Counted from the stretch's first letter, positions 23,716 to 35,552 are shown. The stretch: DNA of 64,000 nucleotides from Achatina immaculata (GCA_009760885.1 CM019701.1:17212975-17276974), one strand, 5' to 3'. Numbers and translations: made by a program. The notes: generated by a model not told the origin, from the sequence alone.

Positions 23716-24250
23716 TTTAACATCTTACATCCTTCCCATGCCTTTAAACGTCACATAGGGCTCGCATAGTTGTTTGCCAAGTTTTCCTATTCTCAGCGAG
23801 TCTTTCAAGGGATGTTATGCCCACTAAACTGGCTTCTCTTAACAATGTCCTCTTTAGAGTTTCACGTGGTCGACTTCTTTTTCTTCAGCCTGTTGTGCTC
23901 CACTTGACAGATTGTTTCTTCTCATCACATGGCCTACTTATGTCCGTCTTCTTTTTCTGATCACCCATGAGACAGGTTGTTGTTTGTTCATCTGTCTTAT
24001 CTCTGCGTTGTTCATGGATTCGTTCCACTTTATACCGAGTCCGAGTATTTTACTTAGGCATTTGTTTTCAAAAGAGTAATTTCTTGAGTTGATTTCCAGC
24101 GCTAGCATGCATAAATGAGGGTGGATATCACATCTGAACTGAATAATCTTAACTTGGTTTTTGTGATTATAACTTTTGAATTCCATGTTCTCAAGATGTT
24201 TTGAATGACAATGCTGCTTTTGCAATTCGAATTCTAACTTCCTTTTAATA
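23716..24250 (-). mobile_element. RTE-like LINE, family B copy 3, 3' end
   Basis: About 530 bp of the B tail in reverse orientation start at CATCCTTCCCATGCC. The C-terminal protein motifs are broken by small deletions; FENKCLSKILGLGIKWNE and [15 protein letters not shown] can still be read at 23938-24225. Confidence 0.85.
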
Positions 24251-24295
24251 ATAGTAGTACTTAATTAATCAGCACTTTAATCAGAGTACTAACTC

Positions 24296-24734
24296 CAAAA
24301 TATACCAGATAACCATATAGGTCTTTGTTCAGAAATATTAACATCAATCCAATCTTTGTTATTTTTAGAAAAACGTCCTTTTATAAAACTTAGATATGGC
24401 ACGCCATATCAGCACGAGACAAACAAACACGTGAAGAAATAATAGAAATATAGCGCGAAACTGTGGAAAGAACTACTTCGATTCTATATGCAGGAAACTC
24501 TCTACCGTAGAGAGCGGAACAACAACACGACTCCTTCAGATCATCAGAGGAAGTACCTCCCCTCAGACAAGTGTTTCGGCCCTTTAAACTCCTGACACTC
24601 TAAGGGGGGTGGGCCCCTCTGGGTCATGACTCCCAGAGGTCTTGTGAATTGTTGCTTTTTTTGAACCCATGAACTGCACTTTTTTTTGTTTTTTGAAGTG
24701 CATCTTTAGCGATTTAGCTATGGAGGACTGGTAC
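24296..24734. other. 3' flank of the nuclease fragment
   Basis: It contains TCATCAGAGGAAG and GTGTTTCGGCCCTTTAAA (about 24541-24590), a GAAAC-type block like those in invertebrate element tails, and a GGGGGGTGGGCCCC run. It is probably the untranslated 3' part of the element whose nuclease domain lies at 24735-25245. Confidence 0.4.
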
Positions 24735-25245
24735 TGGTTGTGGCAAACGAAATTACTTATGTTCCCAATGCTTGTTTCGCATACTCCACAGTCAGCATGA
24801 GGCCTTTTCTGCTGTTTCTGAAAGGCTGTTCAATGCCCTTGCTCTTGGGTGTCCCTTTATGCCCAGTTGCTTACATAGGTCATATGCTGATGTTGCTACG
24901 AATCCTCTTGCTCCCACTTCTACAGCTATCACTTTTGCCCTAATTCCTGCCCCCTGCCTCAGTTGCTTGACCAGGTCATTGTACTTCTCACATTTGAATA
25001 AATGCTGCTCCTCTATTCTAGTTTCATATGGGACTGTAAGCTCGATCATTATTAATTCCTGTTTTTCTGTGGAGTACACTACAATGTCCGGTCGCATTCC
25101 TGTGTTCTTGATGGCAGTCGGGTATTCTCTTCTTCCTGGAAGGTCCGCTATCACATCCCAGTCATTTGTACCATCTAGCAGTGATGGTAAGGGAATGTCC
25201 CTGATTTCAATATTTGATGTCGTACCAGCGTCTATGAAATAGGTA
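24735..25245 (-). pseudogene. Restriction-like endonuclease domain of a non-LTR element
   Basis: The minus strand at 24792-25154 codes 120 residues with MRPDIVVYSTEKQELIMIEL, then TVPYETRIEEQHLFKCEKY and VEVGARGFVATSAYDL. The RPD, then a spaced E in IELTVP, and the downstream K/Y pattern fit the PD-(D/E)XK C-terminal nuclease of R2/NeSL-type retrotransposons and related invertebrate proteins. Upstream, the frame extends to about 25245 (IRDIPLPSLLDGTNDWDVIA). No RT is next to it; the piece ends shortly after in a TTTTTT-rich stretch. It is a fragment of an element family distinct from the RTE-like LINEs here. Assignment to R2-like elements is inference. Confidence 0.6.
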
Positions 25246-25439
25246 AATAAATATAATAAAACTATTTTATTTTTTAAAGAGAAGAAAAGTGCGACAAGAA
25301 CTTCGAGTGACTGAACATAGAGTGCTGGATGGAAGGTTCACACATATGGCAGTGTTCAAATGTAGCATCCTTGACCGACTTGATTTTGTAGCGAAACTAA
25401 AACTATATCAAGTGTCCTTCATTTCTTCTACATATTTTG

Positions 25440-25705
25440 TATGTATGTATGTATAATATATCCGTCCCATTGTAGGTTAGTGTGATTATTACTTTGTTCT
25501 GTGATTGTATGTTAACATGATTATTACTGTTCGATGATTGTAGGCTAGAATGATTATTACTTTGTTCTGTGATTGTATGTTAACATGATTATTACTGTTC
25601 GATGATTGTAGGCTAGAATGATTATTACTCTGTTCAGTGATTGTATCTTAGAATGATTATTGGCTAGAATGATTATTACTCTGTTCTATGATTGAATGTT
25701 AGAAT
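25440..25705. repeat. Degenerate minisatellite, unit about 30-60 bp
   Basis: Repeated GATTGTATGTTAACATGATT and GGCTAGAATGATTATTACT motifs follow a TATG microsatellite at 25440-25455. Confidence 0.75.
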
Positions 25706-26750
25706 TTATGTTCGTCACGTCGGACCTTAGAACCTAACAACTTATCAGGCTCCATCACCTGTTAACCATATAACTGACGTTTACCCCAACAAGACTGAGT
25801 GCAGTGTCTTCCGACCTGGCGGACATGTTATCTTAGACAATTATAGCACGACAGTCAAATGAGAGTGTCCGTTACTTTCAGATTTTAAAACACTGGTCAA
25901 GGTTTCACTTACATCATAACCTGGTCGTGCTGGCCTCCATTTCTAAATCCATATACAGTAATACCACCAGTCTTCGGCCATGAACGTATGTGTTGTCAGA
26001 TCTACATAACACAGCGACGTACACACACGGCCTAATACATGTTGGATAAACAAAACACACAATGACGTATGCGCACACAGCCTAACATGCGTTATGTAAA
26101 CACAACGACGTACGACCTACCTCGGAACACCAAACTAACACGTTTGTAAGTTAGATCAACACAACACAATGTCTCCTAGAAACAGCTGGAACCTTCATTT
26201 GTGTTATATGACGACCTAGTACCGTTACCTTGTCAGTTAGTACTACACTCAATTCAAGGTCAGCCTGCAGGAGTATTAACCCAACAATTCTCAGTTATCT
26301 TTTCTTTAACCCCTCCCAAGTTTCCTGGGCCGTGACCTAGTTCACTCGCCAAAACAACTCTTAGCAGGGTTGTGAACTCATACAAGAAACCTCTACGTCT
26401 TGTGCATATTGCACGCTGAGGGAGAAACAGAAGACACAACTAAACTGGATTTAGTTAAGAGTACTTATGATTTTAAAATATAACTAAGTTTATCCTTTAA
26501 TTCATGCCCGTTCTTTCCTGTCTGAGTTGGCAACCCTGACGCTGTGTCTTAGAGGAAAAGAAAGCGAGCACATCGCCGACATTTCTCTGGTGTGATAATA
26601 GTCGAGAGATTTAGTCGGGTAGCAAGACGATTGGTCACAAAACAGGCCAAAGCTATGAGACATTGGGAAAACATGGCAAACAGATAGGCGGTGAAGACTG
26701 CAAACGGCATGACGCCTGTCAGCCATGCAAGTGTGCGTAATCAATAAGTG
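25706..26750. other. No recognisable feature
   Basis: About 1 kb of apparently single-copy sequence. No ORF shows a family resemblance and no tandem array is present. Confidence 0.5.
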
Positions 26751-27885
26751 GGAAAAACTTGCAATATAATTAACTGAGATGTTACATACAATATAACAAA
26801 CTAATGAGCTGTTACATAATAAACTAATGAACTACTACAGGCAAAGTTGCATAATAAACTAATGAGCTGTCACATACAAAGTTACATAATAAACTAATGA
26901 GCTGTCACATACAAAGTTACATAATAAACTAATGAGCTGTCACATATAAAGTTACATAATAAACTAATGAGCTGTTACATATAAAGTTACATAATAAACT
27001 AATGAGCTGTTACATATAAAGTTACATAATAAACTAATGAGCTGTTACATATAAAGTTACATAATAAACTAATGAGCTGTTACATATAAAGTTACATAAT
27101 AAACTAATGAGCTGTTACATATAAAGTTACATAAAACTAATGAGCTGTTACATATAAAGTTACATAATAAACTAATGAGCTGTTACATATAAAGTTACAT
27201 AATAAACTAATGAGCTGTTACATATAAAGTTACATAATAAACTAATGAGCTGTTACATATAAAGTTACATAATAAACTAATGAGCTGTTACATATAAAGT
27301 TACATAATAAACTAATGAGCTGTTACATATAAAGTTACATAATAAACTAATGAGCTGTTACATATAAAGTTACATAATAAACTAATGAGCTGTTACATAT
27401 AAAGTTACATAATAAACTAATGAGCTGTTACATACAAAGTTACATAATAAACTAATGAGCTGTTACATAATAACTAATGAGCTGTTACATATAAAGTTAC
27501 ATAAAACTAATGAGCTGTTACATATAAAGTTACATAATAAACTAATGAGCTGTTACATAATAACTAATGAGCTGTTACATATAAAGTTACATAATAAACT
27601 AATGAGCTGTTACATAATAAACTAATGAGCTGTTACATAAAGTTACATAATAACTAATGAGCTGTTACATATAAAGTTACATAATAAACTAATGAGCTGT
27701 TACATACAAAGTTACATAATAAACTAATGAGCTGTTACATATAAAGTTACATAATAAACTAATGAGCTGTTACATACAAAGTTACATAATAAACTAATGA
27801 GCTGTTACATATAAAGTTACATAATAAACTAATGAGCTGTTACATATAAAGTTACATAATAAACTAATGAGCTGTTACATATAAA
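26750..27885. repeat. Minisatellite, 35-bp unit, about 32 copies
   Basis: The unit is TAATGAGCTGTTACATATAA and AGTTACATAATAAAC. Copies are very similar; some lose blocks of 3-14 bp. The core is shared with the 45-bp array at 30724-30895. Confidence 0.95.
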
Positions 27886-28404
27886 GTCATTTACCAATGT
27901 GCTGTTACTATAAACTGTGCTGTTACATTTAGCAATGTACCTAACATAAGATTTTAATTTTCAGCCGGATATGAAATTTCAGATAGCGATTCAAGTTGAA
28001 ACAAAGGTACTTGCTAAAAGTACAAGTATGCACAAATATCAAATTACTGCTGTTTGCTTCGAGATAAATTTGATGCACATTTAAAATGAAATATTTCATT
28101 CACTCTTGTAATATTAGGCTTGCAGACATTTCCTACGTTGGCATTAATATGAATTAATTTAACAACCCTCAAAAGTTCCAAGATTTTGAAATCTTCAACA
28201 TTATTATTTAATTGAAGGAATTTAAACTGCGATCAAACTCTGCAAGTGTCAAGTATGTATGTTAAGTATCCTCTTAGTTTATGTAATCATTCAGGACTAA
28301 ACCACATGTGCTCAGTCCCTCCAATTTCATGGTCTCATTTCTCTGGGTCATAATTATTTAAATATACCCCGTCTTAAAACCATACATCCATTCAAGATTA
28401 GTGG
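27886..28404. other. No recognisable feature
   Basis: AT-rich sequence between two arrays; no gene or element recognised. Confidence 0.5.
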
Positions 28405-28945
28405 GGAGATTAGAAAAGCAATATAATAGATGAGAAGAGAAAAGCAAGATAATAGATGAGAAGAGAAAAGCAAGATAATAGATGAGAAGTGAAAAGCAAG
28501 ATAATAGATGAGAAAAGCAAGATAATAAATAGAGGAAACAAGAAAAGCAATATAATAAATAGAGGAAACGTGAACAGCAATATAATAAAGAGGAAACGAG
28601 AAAAGCAATACAATAAATAGAGGAAAATAGAAAAGCAATATAATAAATAGAGGAAACGAGAAAAGCAATATAATAAAATATGGGAAAATAGAAAAGCAAT
28701 ATAATAAATAGAGGAAAACAGAAAAGCAGGATAATAGAGGAAATGAGAAAAGCAAGATAATAAAGAGGACAAGAATATCCAGATAATAGAGGAGACAAGA
28801 ACAAGACAATAAAGGAGACAAGAACAGCAAGATAACAGAGGAGACAAGAACAGCAAGATAACAGAGGAGACAAGAACAGCAAGATAACAGAGGAGACAAG
28901 AACAGCAAGATAACAGAGGAGACAAGAACAGCAAGATGACAGACA
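28405..28945. repeat. Purine-rich minisatellite, AGAAAAGCAATATAATAAATAG type
   Basis: Three related blocks: GAGAAGAGAAAAGCAAGATA units (28410-28520), AGAGGAAACGAGAAAAGCAA units (28520-28770), and AGGAGACAAGAACAGCAAGA units of 26-27 bp (28780-28940). Long minus-strand frames rich in Leu, Ser, Phe and Cys are translations of the complement and are not genes. Confidence 0.9.
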
Positions 28946-29185
28946 CTTTCCAGCCAGATTTCACTCGAGTGCATGGAGTGGCTTGATTCCTCAGCTATTT
29001 CTTTGTTTGATAAAATGGACAAACATATCACCACACTGGCCAGAACAAATAGTTCAGTCAGTTGTTACTACAATAGAGCTTGGTTATAAATCAATACTTC
29101 ACACACTTCACTGACAGAAAAAAATTTACTTATGTCTGGTCTCTACCGCAGGCACTCCCATTATGTTATAGAGACATATTCAGGT

Positions 29186-29430
29186 CCTTCATGCCAAGTC
29201 TGAAATCCCTGCAAGCAGCTTCAAGTCGAGTCTCAAGTTCTTACGAGCAGCTTCAAGTCAAGTCTCATGTTCTTACAACCAGCTTCAAGTTGAGTCTCAA
29301 GTTCTTATGAGCAGCTTCAAGTCGAGTCTCATGTTCTTACGAGCAGCTTCAAGTTGAGTCTCAAGTTCTTACGAGCAGCTTCAAGTTGAGTCTCATGTTC
29401 TTATGAGCAGCTTCAAGTCGAGTCTCAATT
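29186..29430. repeat. Minisatellite, 32-bp unit, about 8 copies
   Basis: The unit is CAGCTTCAAGTCGAGTCTCA plus AGTTCTTACGAG. A second, short repeat (AACATAACAAGAAGTTGTAA) follows at 29510-29625. Confidence 0.9.
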
Positions 29431-29639
29431 ATGAGACAAAGTGACCACTGGCTCCAACTACCATATGATCAACAATGGCCTATTACAGCATAACTACCCA
29501 ATCAACAGTGGTCTATTACAGCATAACAAGAGGTTGTAAGTTGTAAAAGTGAAGAAAGTGATATATTACAACATAACAAGAAGTTGTAAAAGTGAAGAAA
29601 GTGATATATTACAACATAGAAGTTGTAAGTAGTGAAATG

Positions 29640-30024
29640 GAAGAAAGTATAAAGTTGACCCTATACACACTTGTACTTTATTCTTCGCTCTATCTAATAT
29701 CTCTGCAATAATGTGCTCTTGTTATATTAAACAGCAAAGAAATCTATAAGAAATACAGCGTTTACATTCAGTTTACCGTCAGCGTCCACTAGACTTGATT
29801 ATTAGTTTTTTGTTGTGAGTTATTTGTCTGTGTAAGGACAGGAACATGCAGACACGTCTCCTATATTTGTCAAGTTTAAACTATTTTTGTCTAGGACAGG
29901 CCCCACGGAACGGCAGTCATAAGTCACAAGACAATGACGTCACTGAAGCATGAGCTATGTTTTACTAAGTATGCCCATATTTTCCTTGACCTTTCAGCAT
30001 GCTAGAGGGTGATGTGGTCAGTAT
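29640..30024. other. No recognisable feature
   Basis: Apparently single-copy sequence up to the 19-bp array. Confidence 0.45.
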
Positions 30025-30385
30025 CACGCCTGGCTGCCTTTCCTTCCCCAGGCTGCCTTTCCTTCCCCAGGCTGCCTTTCCTTCCCCTGGCTGCCTTTCC
30101 TTCCCCAGGCTGCCTTTCCTTCCCCAGGCTGCCTTTCCTTCCCCTGGCTGCCTTTCCTTCCCCAGGCTGCCTTTCCTTCCCCAGGCTGCCTTTCCTTCCC
30201 CAGGCTGCCTTTCCTTCCCCAGGCTGCCTTTCCTTCCCCTGGCTGCCTTTCCTTCCCCAGGCTGCCTTTCCTTCCCCTGGCTGCCTTTCCTTCCCCAGGC
30301 TGCCTTTCCTTCCCCTGGCTGCCTTTCCTTCCCCTGGCTGCCTTTCCTTCCCCAGGCTGCCTTTCCTTCCCCAGGCTGCTTTTCC
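30025..30385. repeat. Minisatellite, 19-bp unit, derived from a SINE
   Basis: On the minus strand the unit is CTGGGGAAGGAAAGGCAGC, about 19 copies, directly following the SINE sequence GACTTCTTCTGGAGTTGGGG. The unit equals a segment of the SINE at 22445-22677. All frames stay open because the unit has no stop in several phases. The long ORFs on both strands are not genes. Confidence 0.9.
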
Positions 30386-30512
30386 TTCCCCAACTCCAGA
30401 AGAAGTCGGGTACCCATTTCTACAGCTGGGTTACTGAGGGGCTGGATTTGAACCCCCGACCTTCGCCATGAGAGACCAGTGCACTAACCACTTCAGCACT
30501 CAGACACCCCAT
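30386..30512 (-). mobile_element. tRNA-derived SINE head
   Basis: The minus strand reads GGGGTGTCTGAGTGCTGAAG, then an A-box-like TGGTTAGTGCACTGG (30476-30490) and a clear B box GGTTCAAATCC (30444-30454). After this come GAAATGGGTACCCGACTTCT and the GGGGAAGGAAAGG segment that has expanded into the neighbouring array. Acceptor-stem pairing is not complete, so it is not called as a tRNA gene. Confidence 0.7.
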
Positions 30513-30723
30513 CGTGCTATATAAAAATCAACACAGAACACATACCTTATTATATACATATATATATATATATATATTAGTTGCTTACTCCTGAAATATT
30601 TGCATATTTGAATATTCAATTTAATTTCTCATATATGAATATTCAAAATTCACACTAATGTGGATCAATTCAGTTATGACCAAAAATATCTGATAGATCT
30701 CTAGTTACCATAAATATCAAGTT

Positions 30724-30895
30724 ATTTACTGCAATAAACTAACAAGCTGTTACAATAAATATCAAGTTATTTACTGCAATAAACTAACAAGCTGTTACAA
30801 TAAATATCAAGTTATTTACTGCAATAAACTAACAAGCTGTTACAATAAATATCAAGTTATTTACTGCAATAAACTAACAAGCTGTTACAATAAAA
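30724..30895. repeat. Minisatellite, 45-bp unit, 4 copies
   Basis: The unit is TAAATATCAAGTTATTTACT, GCAATAAACTAACAAGCTGT and TACAA. The segment ATAAACTAACAAGCTGTTACA differs by two bases from the core of the 26750-27885 array. Confidence 0.9.
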
Positions 30896-31439
30896 GTCAT
30901 TTACTCAACAAACTTTCCACAACTCACACTGTGAGAAATTATGAGCTCAATTTATTCAACAGGACTTCAACAACAAAAAAAAAAGAGAGAGAGAGATGAT
31001 GACAGTTGTGATGTTCTGACATGATCACTCTCCCAGCCAGCATTCTTTATAATGTTGCAGATAAGGAACTACAGCAACATCACTTATATCTTAGCACACT
31101 GTGACAAGGTGCCTTCTGAAAACAAGCAGTCAGAGAGTATAGATCAATGTAATATCTATCACATTGTAGAAGCAGCATTTCACCTTCTTGTGTACCTTTG
31201 ATTGTGAAAAACCTCAAGTTAGCTTATAACGATCACCTGTCACAACATCATCGTAACAGCTGCAGTAAAATCCCGTTATAATGGAGTCTGTTTACAATGG
31301 AGTCTTGGCAATAACGGACCAGGTCTGCAGGTCCTGGACACATTCATATGTTTTATTCTGGATGTAGCAGACCTTGGATAAAATGGACTAGTTTGCCAAT
31401 CCCCTTGAAGTCTGTTATAATGAGATGTTAGTGTATAAC
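30896..31439. other. No recognisable feature
   Basis: Holds a short AAAAAAAAAAGAGAGAGAGA run (30970-30990) and a degenerate TAATGGAGTCT motif. No gene is seen. Confidence 0.45.
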
Positions 31440-32120
31440 TATCACCTATCACAAGAATATCATCATTAAAATTACAATATTTGTTATGAAAATTATATTA
31501 AGAGTTATAATTACTACTTATTATCAAGAATATTATCAAGAGCTAAAATTCAACATCTGTCACCATGAATGTCAATATAATGTTCAATTCTTATCAAATG
31601 TCATCATTATGAACCATAACCATCACCTGTCACACCAAGAATGCCATCATAAGGAGCTATAACCATCACCTGTCATAACAACCATCATTAGGAGCTATAA
31701 TTATCACCTATCATAACAATGTCATCATTATGAGCTATAACTATCACCTGTTATAACAATGATGTCATCATTAGGGGCTATAACTATCACCTGTCATAAC
31801 AAAAATGTCATCTTTAGTAGCTATAACCATCACCTGTCATAACACAAATATCATTAAGAACTACAATCATCACCCATCATTACAAAAATGTCATTAAGAA
31901 CAACAATCATCACCTATCACCAAGAATATCATTAAGAACTACAATCATCACCTGTCATAACAAAAATGTTATCATTAAGGACTACAATCATAACCTATCA
32001 CCAAGAACATCAAGAACTACAATCATCACCTATCACCAAGAATATCAAGAACTACAATCATAACCTATCACCAAGAACTACAATTATCACCTATCACAAA
32101 GACCATCGTTATTACACACA
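31440..32120. repeat. Degenerate minisatellite around TATCACCTGTCATAACA
   Basis: About 15 diverged copies of a 35-45 bp unit with GGAGCTATAACCATCACCTG and TCATAACAATGTCATCATTA. Confidence 0.8.
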
Positions 32121-32154
32121 GACACAGCATTTTCTTCAGCAATAGGATGTTATC

Positions 32155-33258
32155 ATCATCATCATGTGCCGTGCCGACTGGCATTGGCTATTATGCTTCT
32201 CCAGAGTACCCGATCCTTCATGCAGGCCATCAGATCAGTTGGTGATCTCCTCTCACACAATCCCATAAGACTGTCCAGTATCATTTCTCTTGGTCTTCCT
32301 CTTAATCTTCTTCATTCTATTTTTCCTGTTGTTATATTTTCAATGTCCCCTCTTCTCATTGCATGTCCTATGAAAGTACATTGTCTCTCTCTTATCTTTC
32401 TTGACAAGGTTTTTTGTCTCTCCAGCTCTTCTCATACATTCTTCATTAGTTATTTTTGCTGTCCAGGGGATTCGCAACATTCTTCTAATAAACCACATTT
32501 CTGCTGCTTCCAATGATTTTTGTGCAGACTTGCCTATTGTCCATGATTCACTTCCATATAACAAGATAGGTTCAATATAGCATTTTAGGACTCGTTTTCT
32601 AACATTCATGGATAAAGATGTGTTAGCTAATATGTTTCTCATTCTCTGAAATGCAGTCTTTGCTTGGCCTATTCTGTTCTTAATTTCTGTTCTGCATTTC
32701 CCATCTGAAGTTATTACTGCTCCAAGGTATTTGAATTTATGCACCTGCTTTAGAATAGTTCCTTTTAATTTAATACTGCATGCTGGTGAATTCTGTTTCT
32801 TAGATATAACCATAGTCTGTCTTTTTGATGTTCAAAGTAAGGCCTTTCTGTTCACTTTCTTTGGTGACTTTATCCAAGAGATTTTGCAGGTCTTGTTGGT
32901 TCTCAGCTATCAGTACTGTGTCGTCAGTATACCGAAGGTTGTTAATATTGTATCCTCCAATTTTTATGCCTGGTTCTGTGATGATTGTTCTTAGAATATT
33001 CTCGCTATACAGAGAAAAAAGGTCTGGAGATAGTACACATCCTTGTCGCACCCCTTGTTTTATAGGCTGATATTTTCCAATTCTATTTTCAACTTTAGAA
33101 GTACAGAAAGATCTCTACTTATGCTTCATTGATTACACCAAGGCATTTGACAAGGTGAAACATAATGAAATTATTAAAATGCTTGAAGACATCAATATAG
33201 ACGTCAAAGACATGAGGACTGTAAAACATCTATACTGGCAGCAAGAAGCAGAAGTTCG
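32155..33258 (-). mobile_element. RTE-like LINE, family C copy 2, with 5' inversion
   Basis: An 11-bp duplication AGGATGTTATC flanks it at 32144-32154 and 33259-33269. The minus-strand part (32155-33094) follows C1 from its (GAT)n tail and C-terminal coding to the RT motif B-C region; [20 protein letters not shown] is at 33051. Motif C reads [11 protein letters not shown], a changed base from YADD. At 33095 the orientation flips: 33096-33258 reads the immediately upstream RT segment (motif A, FIDYTKAFDKVKHNEI) on the plus strand, ending exactly where the other part begins. This is the structure expected from twin priming. Confidence 0.88.
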
Positions 33259-33269
33259 AGGATGTTATC

Positions 33270-33445
33270 CCATCTTCAAAATAAAATACATGAAAACACA
33301 GAACACACCATAATACATCACAAAATACATGAAAACACAGAACACACCATAATACATCACAAAATACATGAAAACACAGAACACACCATAATTCATTACA
33401 AAATACATGAAAACACAGAACACACCATAATCACAATCAGTCACT
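33270..33445. repeat. Minisatellite, 39-bp unit, about 4.5 copies
   Basis: The unit is CAAAATACATGAAAACACAG plus AACACACCATAATACATCA. A looser relative with CACTATAATACAGAAAACATCAC covers 33860-34150. Confidence 0.9.
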
Positions 33446-33859
33446 GTTAAGTGGCAACCACCAATAAACTAGAGATAAAAAAAAGGAGGAAAGCCAAAAT
33501 TCCTGGAGGTCACCAGTTACAGTAACGGTTTATATTATCTAGCAAGAAGCAAGCAGTGAAATCAGTTGGCAGATGAAGAAACCAACAGCAGCAGGATGAT
33601 GATGATGATGATGCTCAATTTGTATGAAAGATCATCAGTCAGTTTTGATTTTGCTACAGCATGTGTGCATTTTGTAAAAATGAAAGTTTCACATGAACAT
33701 TTACTTCTGGCTGATATTTCTAAAGTGAATTTGGTTTTACATTAAAAAAAACTATGTGGTAGGAAATGTATTAACAAAACAGGTATTTTGGAAAATATTT
33801 CATGCAAGGTGAAAGACAGGTACAATTTTACCAGCTTCCAAAAATTCTAGCACAATCAC
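33446..33859. other. No recognisable feature apart from a GAT microsatellite
   Basis: A (GAT)n run at 33594-33612 resembles the tail of a C-type LINE, but the sequence before it does not match C1. Confidence 0.4.
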
Positions 33860-34195
33860 TGATCACAGTACAAAGTACATGAAAATGCAGAATACACTAT
33901 AATACAGAAAACATCACAAAATATATGAAAACACAGAATACACTATAATACAGAAAGTATCACAAAATACATAGAACACACTATAATACAGAAAGTATCA
34001 CAAAATAAATAGAACACACTATAATACAGAAAATATCACAAAATACATGAAAACAGAGCACTGTAATACAGAAAACATCACAATACAAAATACAAGAAAA
34101 CACAAACTACACTATAGTACAGAAAATATCACAACACTAGGACAGAAAACATTAAGATGCTAAACACTAGGACAGAAAACATTAAGATGCTAAAC
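33860..34195. repeat. Degenerate 39-46 bp minisatellite
   Basis: Units with CACAAAATACATGAAAACAC and ACACTATAATACAGAAAATA, then two copies of ACACTAGGACAGAAAACATTA with AGATGCTAA. Confidence 0.8.
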
Positions 34196-34895
34196 TTTAC
34201 TGGATATCTAGTGGTTGGATAACAGTCACCCTTATATGACCATTTTCCTCACAAACTGAACCAGGAAACACTGTGGTCTGGAGACATGGAAAGACAAACA
34301 TTTGCTTTCCTTCATCATTTACTTCACTTATCAGATTTGGACAATCAAAAACAGCATTTTCAGACAATCTGACACAGCTGTGTTTTCATACATGATTTAC
34401 AGACAGCAGAATGTGCACACAGACTGAGAGTTTATGAACAAATCATTTTCATTGTTATAATTCTGAAACAACAAGAAGGCAGAAGCATGAAACATGTCAA
34501 ATTCATTTTCTAAATATAAGACACTGAAGGCAAACAGTTTTTCTAACATGTGTTCTGTAAGGTAATGAAATGCAACATAACAGTATAAACACTAGCATGA
34601 TTGATAAGTTGGTGTGAGAGGAAAATTCAAAGCGTTTTATTGTCACAAGAAAGTTTTAGTTTTCAGTCACTGTATCTGCTGTTAGATGCCATAAATATTA
34701 TGTCAATATGAACTTTAACTACATCCTTAAGTATGTCATAGCTGTTAATGTTAACTGTTACTATGTCATTATGTATGTAAATCACACCTAGATAATAGCA
34801 CTGGCTATATAATCTCTGTGTGAATGAAGTCCAAAATATTGTGAATTGTTTCATAAGTTTGTAGCATGTAGTATGCCCACCACTATCTTTGACCA
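34196..34895. other. No recognisable feature
   Basis: About 700 bases of AT-rich, apparently unique DNA. Confidence 0.45.
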
Positions 34896-35200
34896 GAAAC
34901 TCCATCATGTATGTTAAACATCACAGTGTCAGTGTTAACTGTTACTACATCATTATGAATGTCAAACATAGTGTCAATGTTAATTATCACTACATCATGT
35001 ATGTTAAACATCACAGTGTCAGCATTAACTGTTACTACATCATTATGAATGTCAAACATCATAGTGATAATGTTAATTATCACTACATCATCATGTATGT
35101 CAAATATCATAGTGTCAGTGTTAATTGTTACTACATGTATGTCTTAGTTTCAACATTAACTGTTACTACATTGCTAAGTACATCACAGTGTCATAGTTAA
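34896..35200. repeat. Degenerate minisatellite, TGTTAACTGTTACTACATCAT type
   Basis: About six copies of a unit near 50-66 bp with ATGTATGTTAAACATCACAG and TGTCAGTGTTAACTGTTACT. Confidence 0.75.
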
Positions 35201-35552
35201 CAGAATTGAGAAGGGAAAAATGGGCAAAAAACTTTCATCATACAAACTGCCCAGGTGGAGCTGGATAAGAAATCAATGGTGATGTCTGCTCACAGACCTT
35301 GCATGCAGCTTGAACAGAAAACAGGAAGTTGCATATTTATGGGTCATAAATCCTCCCAAATTAGTGACAGAGAGGACACAGCCTCAATGGTGGGAACAAC
35401 TTTTCAGTCGTCTCATCATCCATCAGCCACCTTAAGCTGGGCAGTCCTCTAACAAACATGACAGGAGGAGATTCTCAGCAAACCAACATTTAACATCTGC
35501 CTCCTACAAAACTGTCTTGTAAAACAAAAAGTGTTGTTATGTACCACATCAC

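Larger units (their letters stand above)
21230..24295. repeat. CAGCATTTTAATCA array interrupted by LINEs A3 and B3
   Basis: Copies of CAGCAYTTTAATCAYAGTAC occur at 21300-21355, 23675-23710 and 24265-24290, that is, on both outer sides of A3 and B3 and between them. The short original array was opened by two LINE insertions. An (AT)n run at 21350-21375 borders A3. Confidence 0.7.

Noticed and set aside
26750..27885. CRISPR-like array
   Set aside because: Units are directly tandem without unique spacers, in clearly eukaryotic DNA.
28354..29034. Three long minus-strand frames rich in Leu, Cys, Ser and Phe
   Set aside because: Complement of a purine-rich tandem array; looks like membrane protein only because of composition.
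29965..30451. Long overlapping ORFs on both strands (Pro/Phe/Ser and Gly/Lys/Gln repeats)
   Set aside because: They are translations of the 19-bp minisatellite, open in several frames at once; no start context, domain or splice signals.
30440..30512. tRNA gene on the minus strand
   Set aside because: A good B box is present, but there is no full acceptor-stem pairing and SINE body sequence follows.
33446..33615. Another family C 3' end before the GAT run
   Set aside because: Only the tail type matches; the preceding 100 bases do not align with C1.
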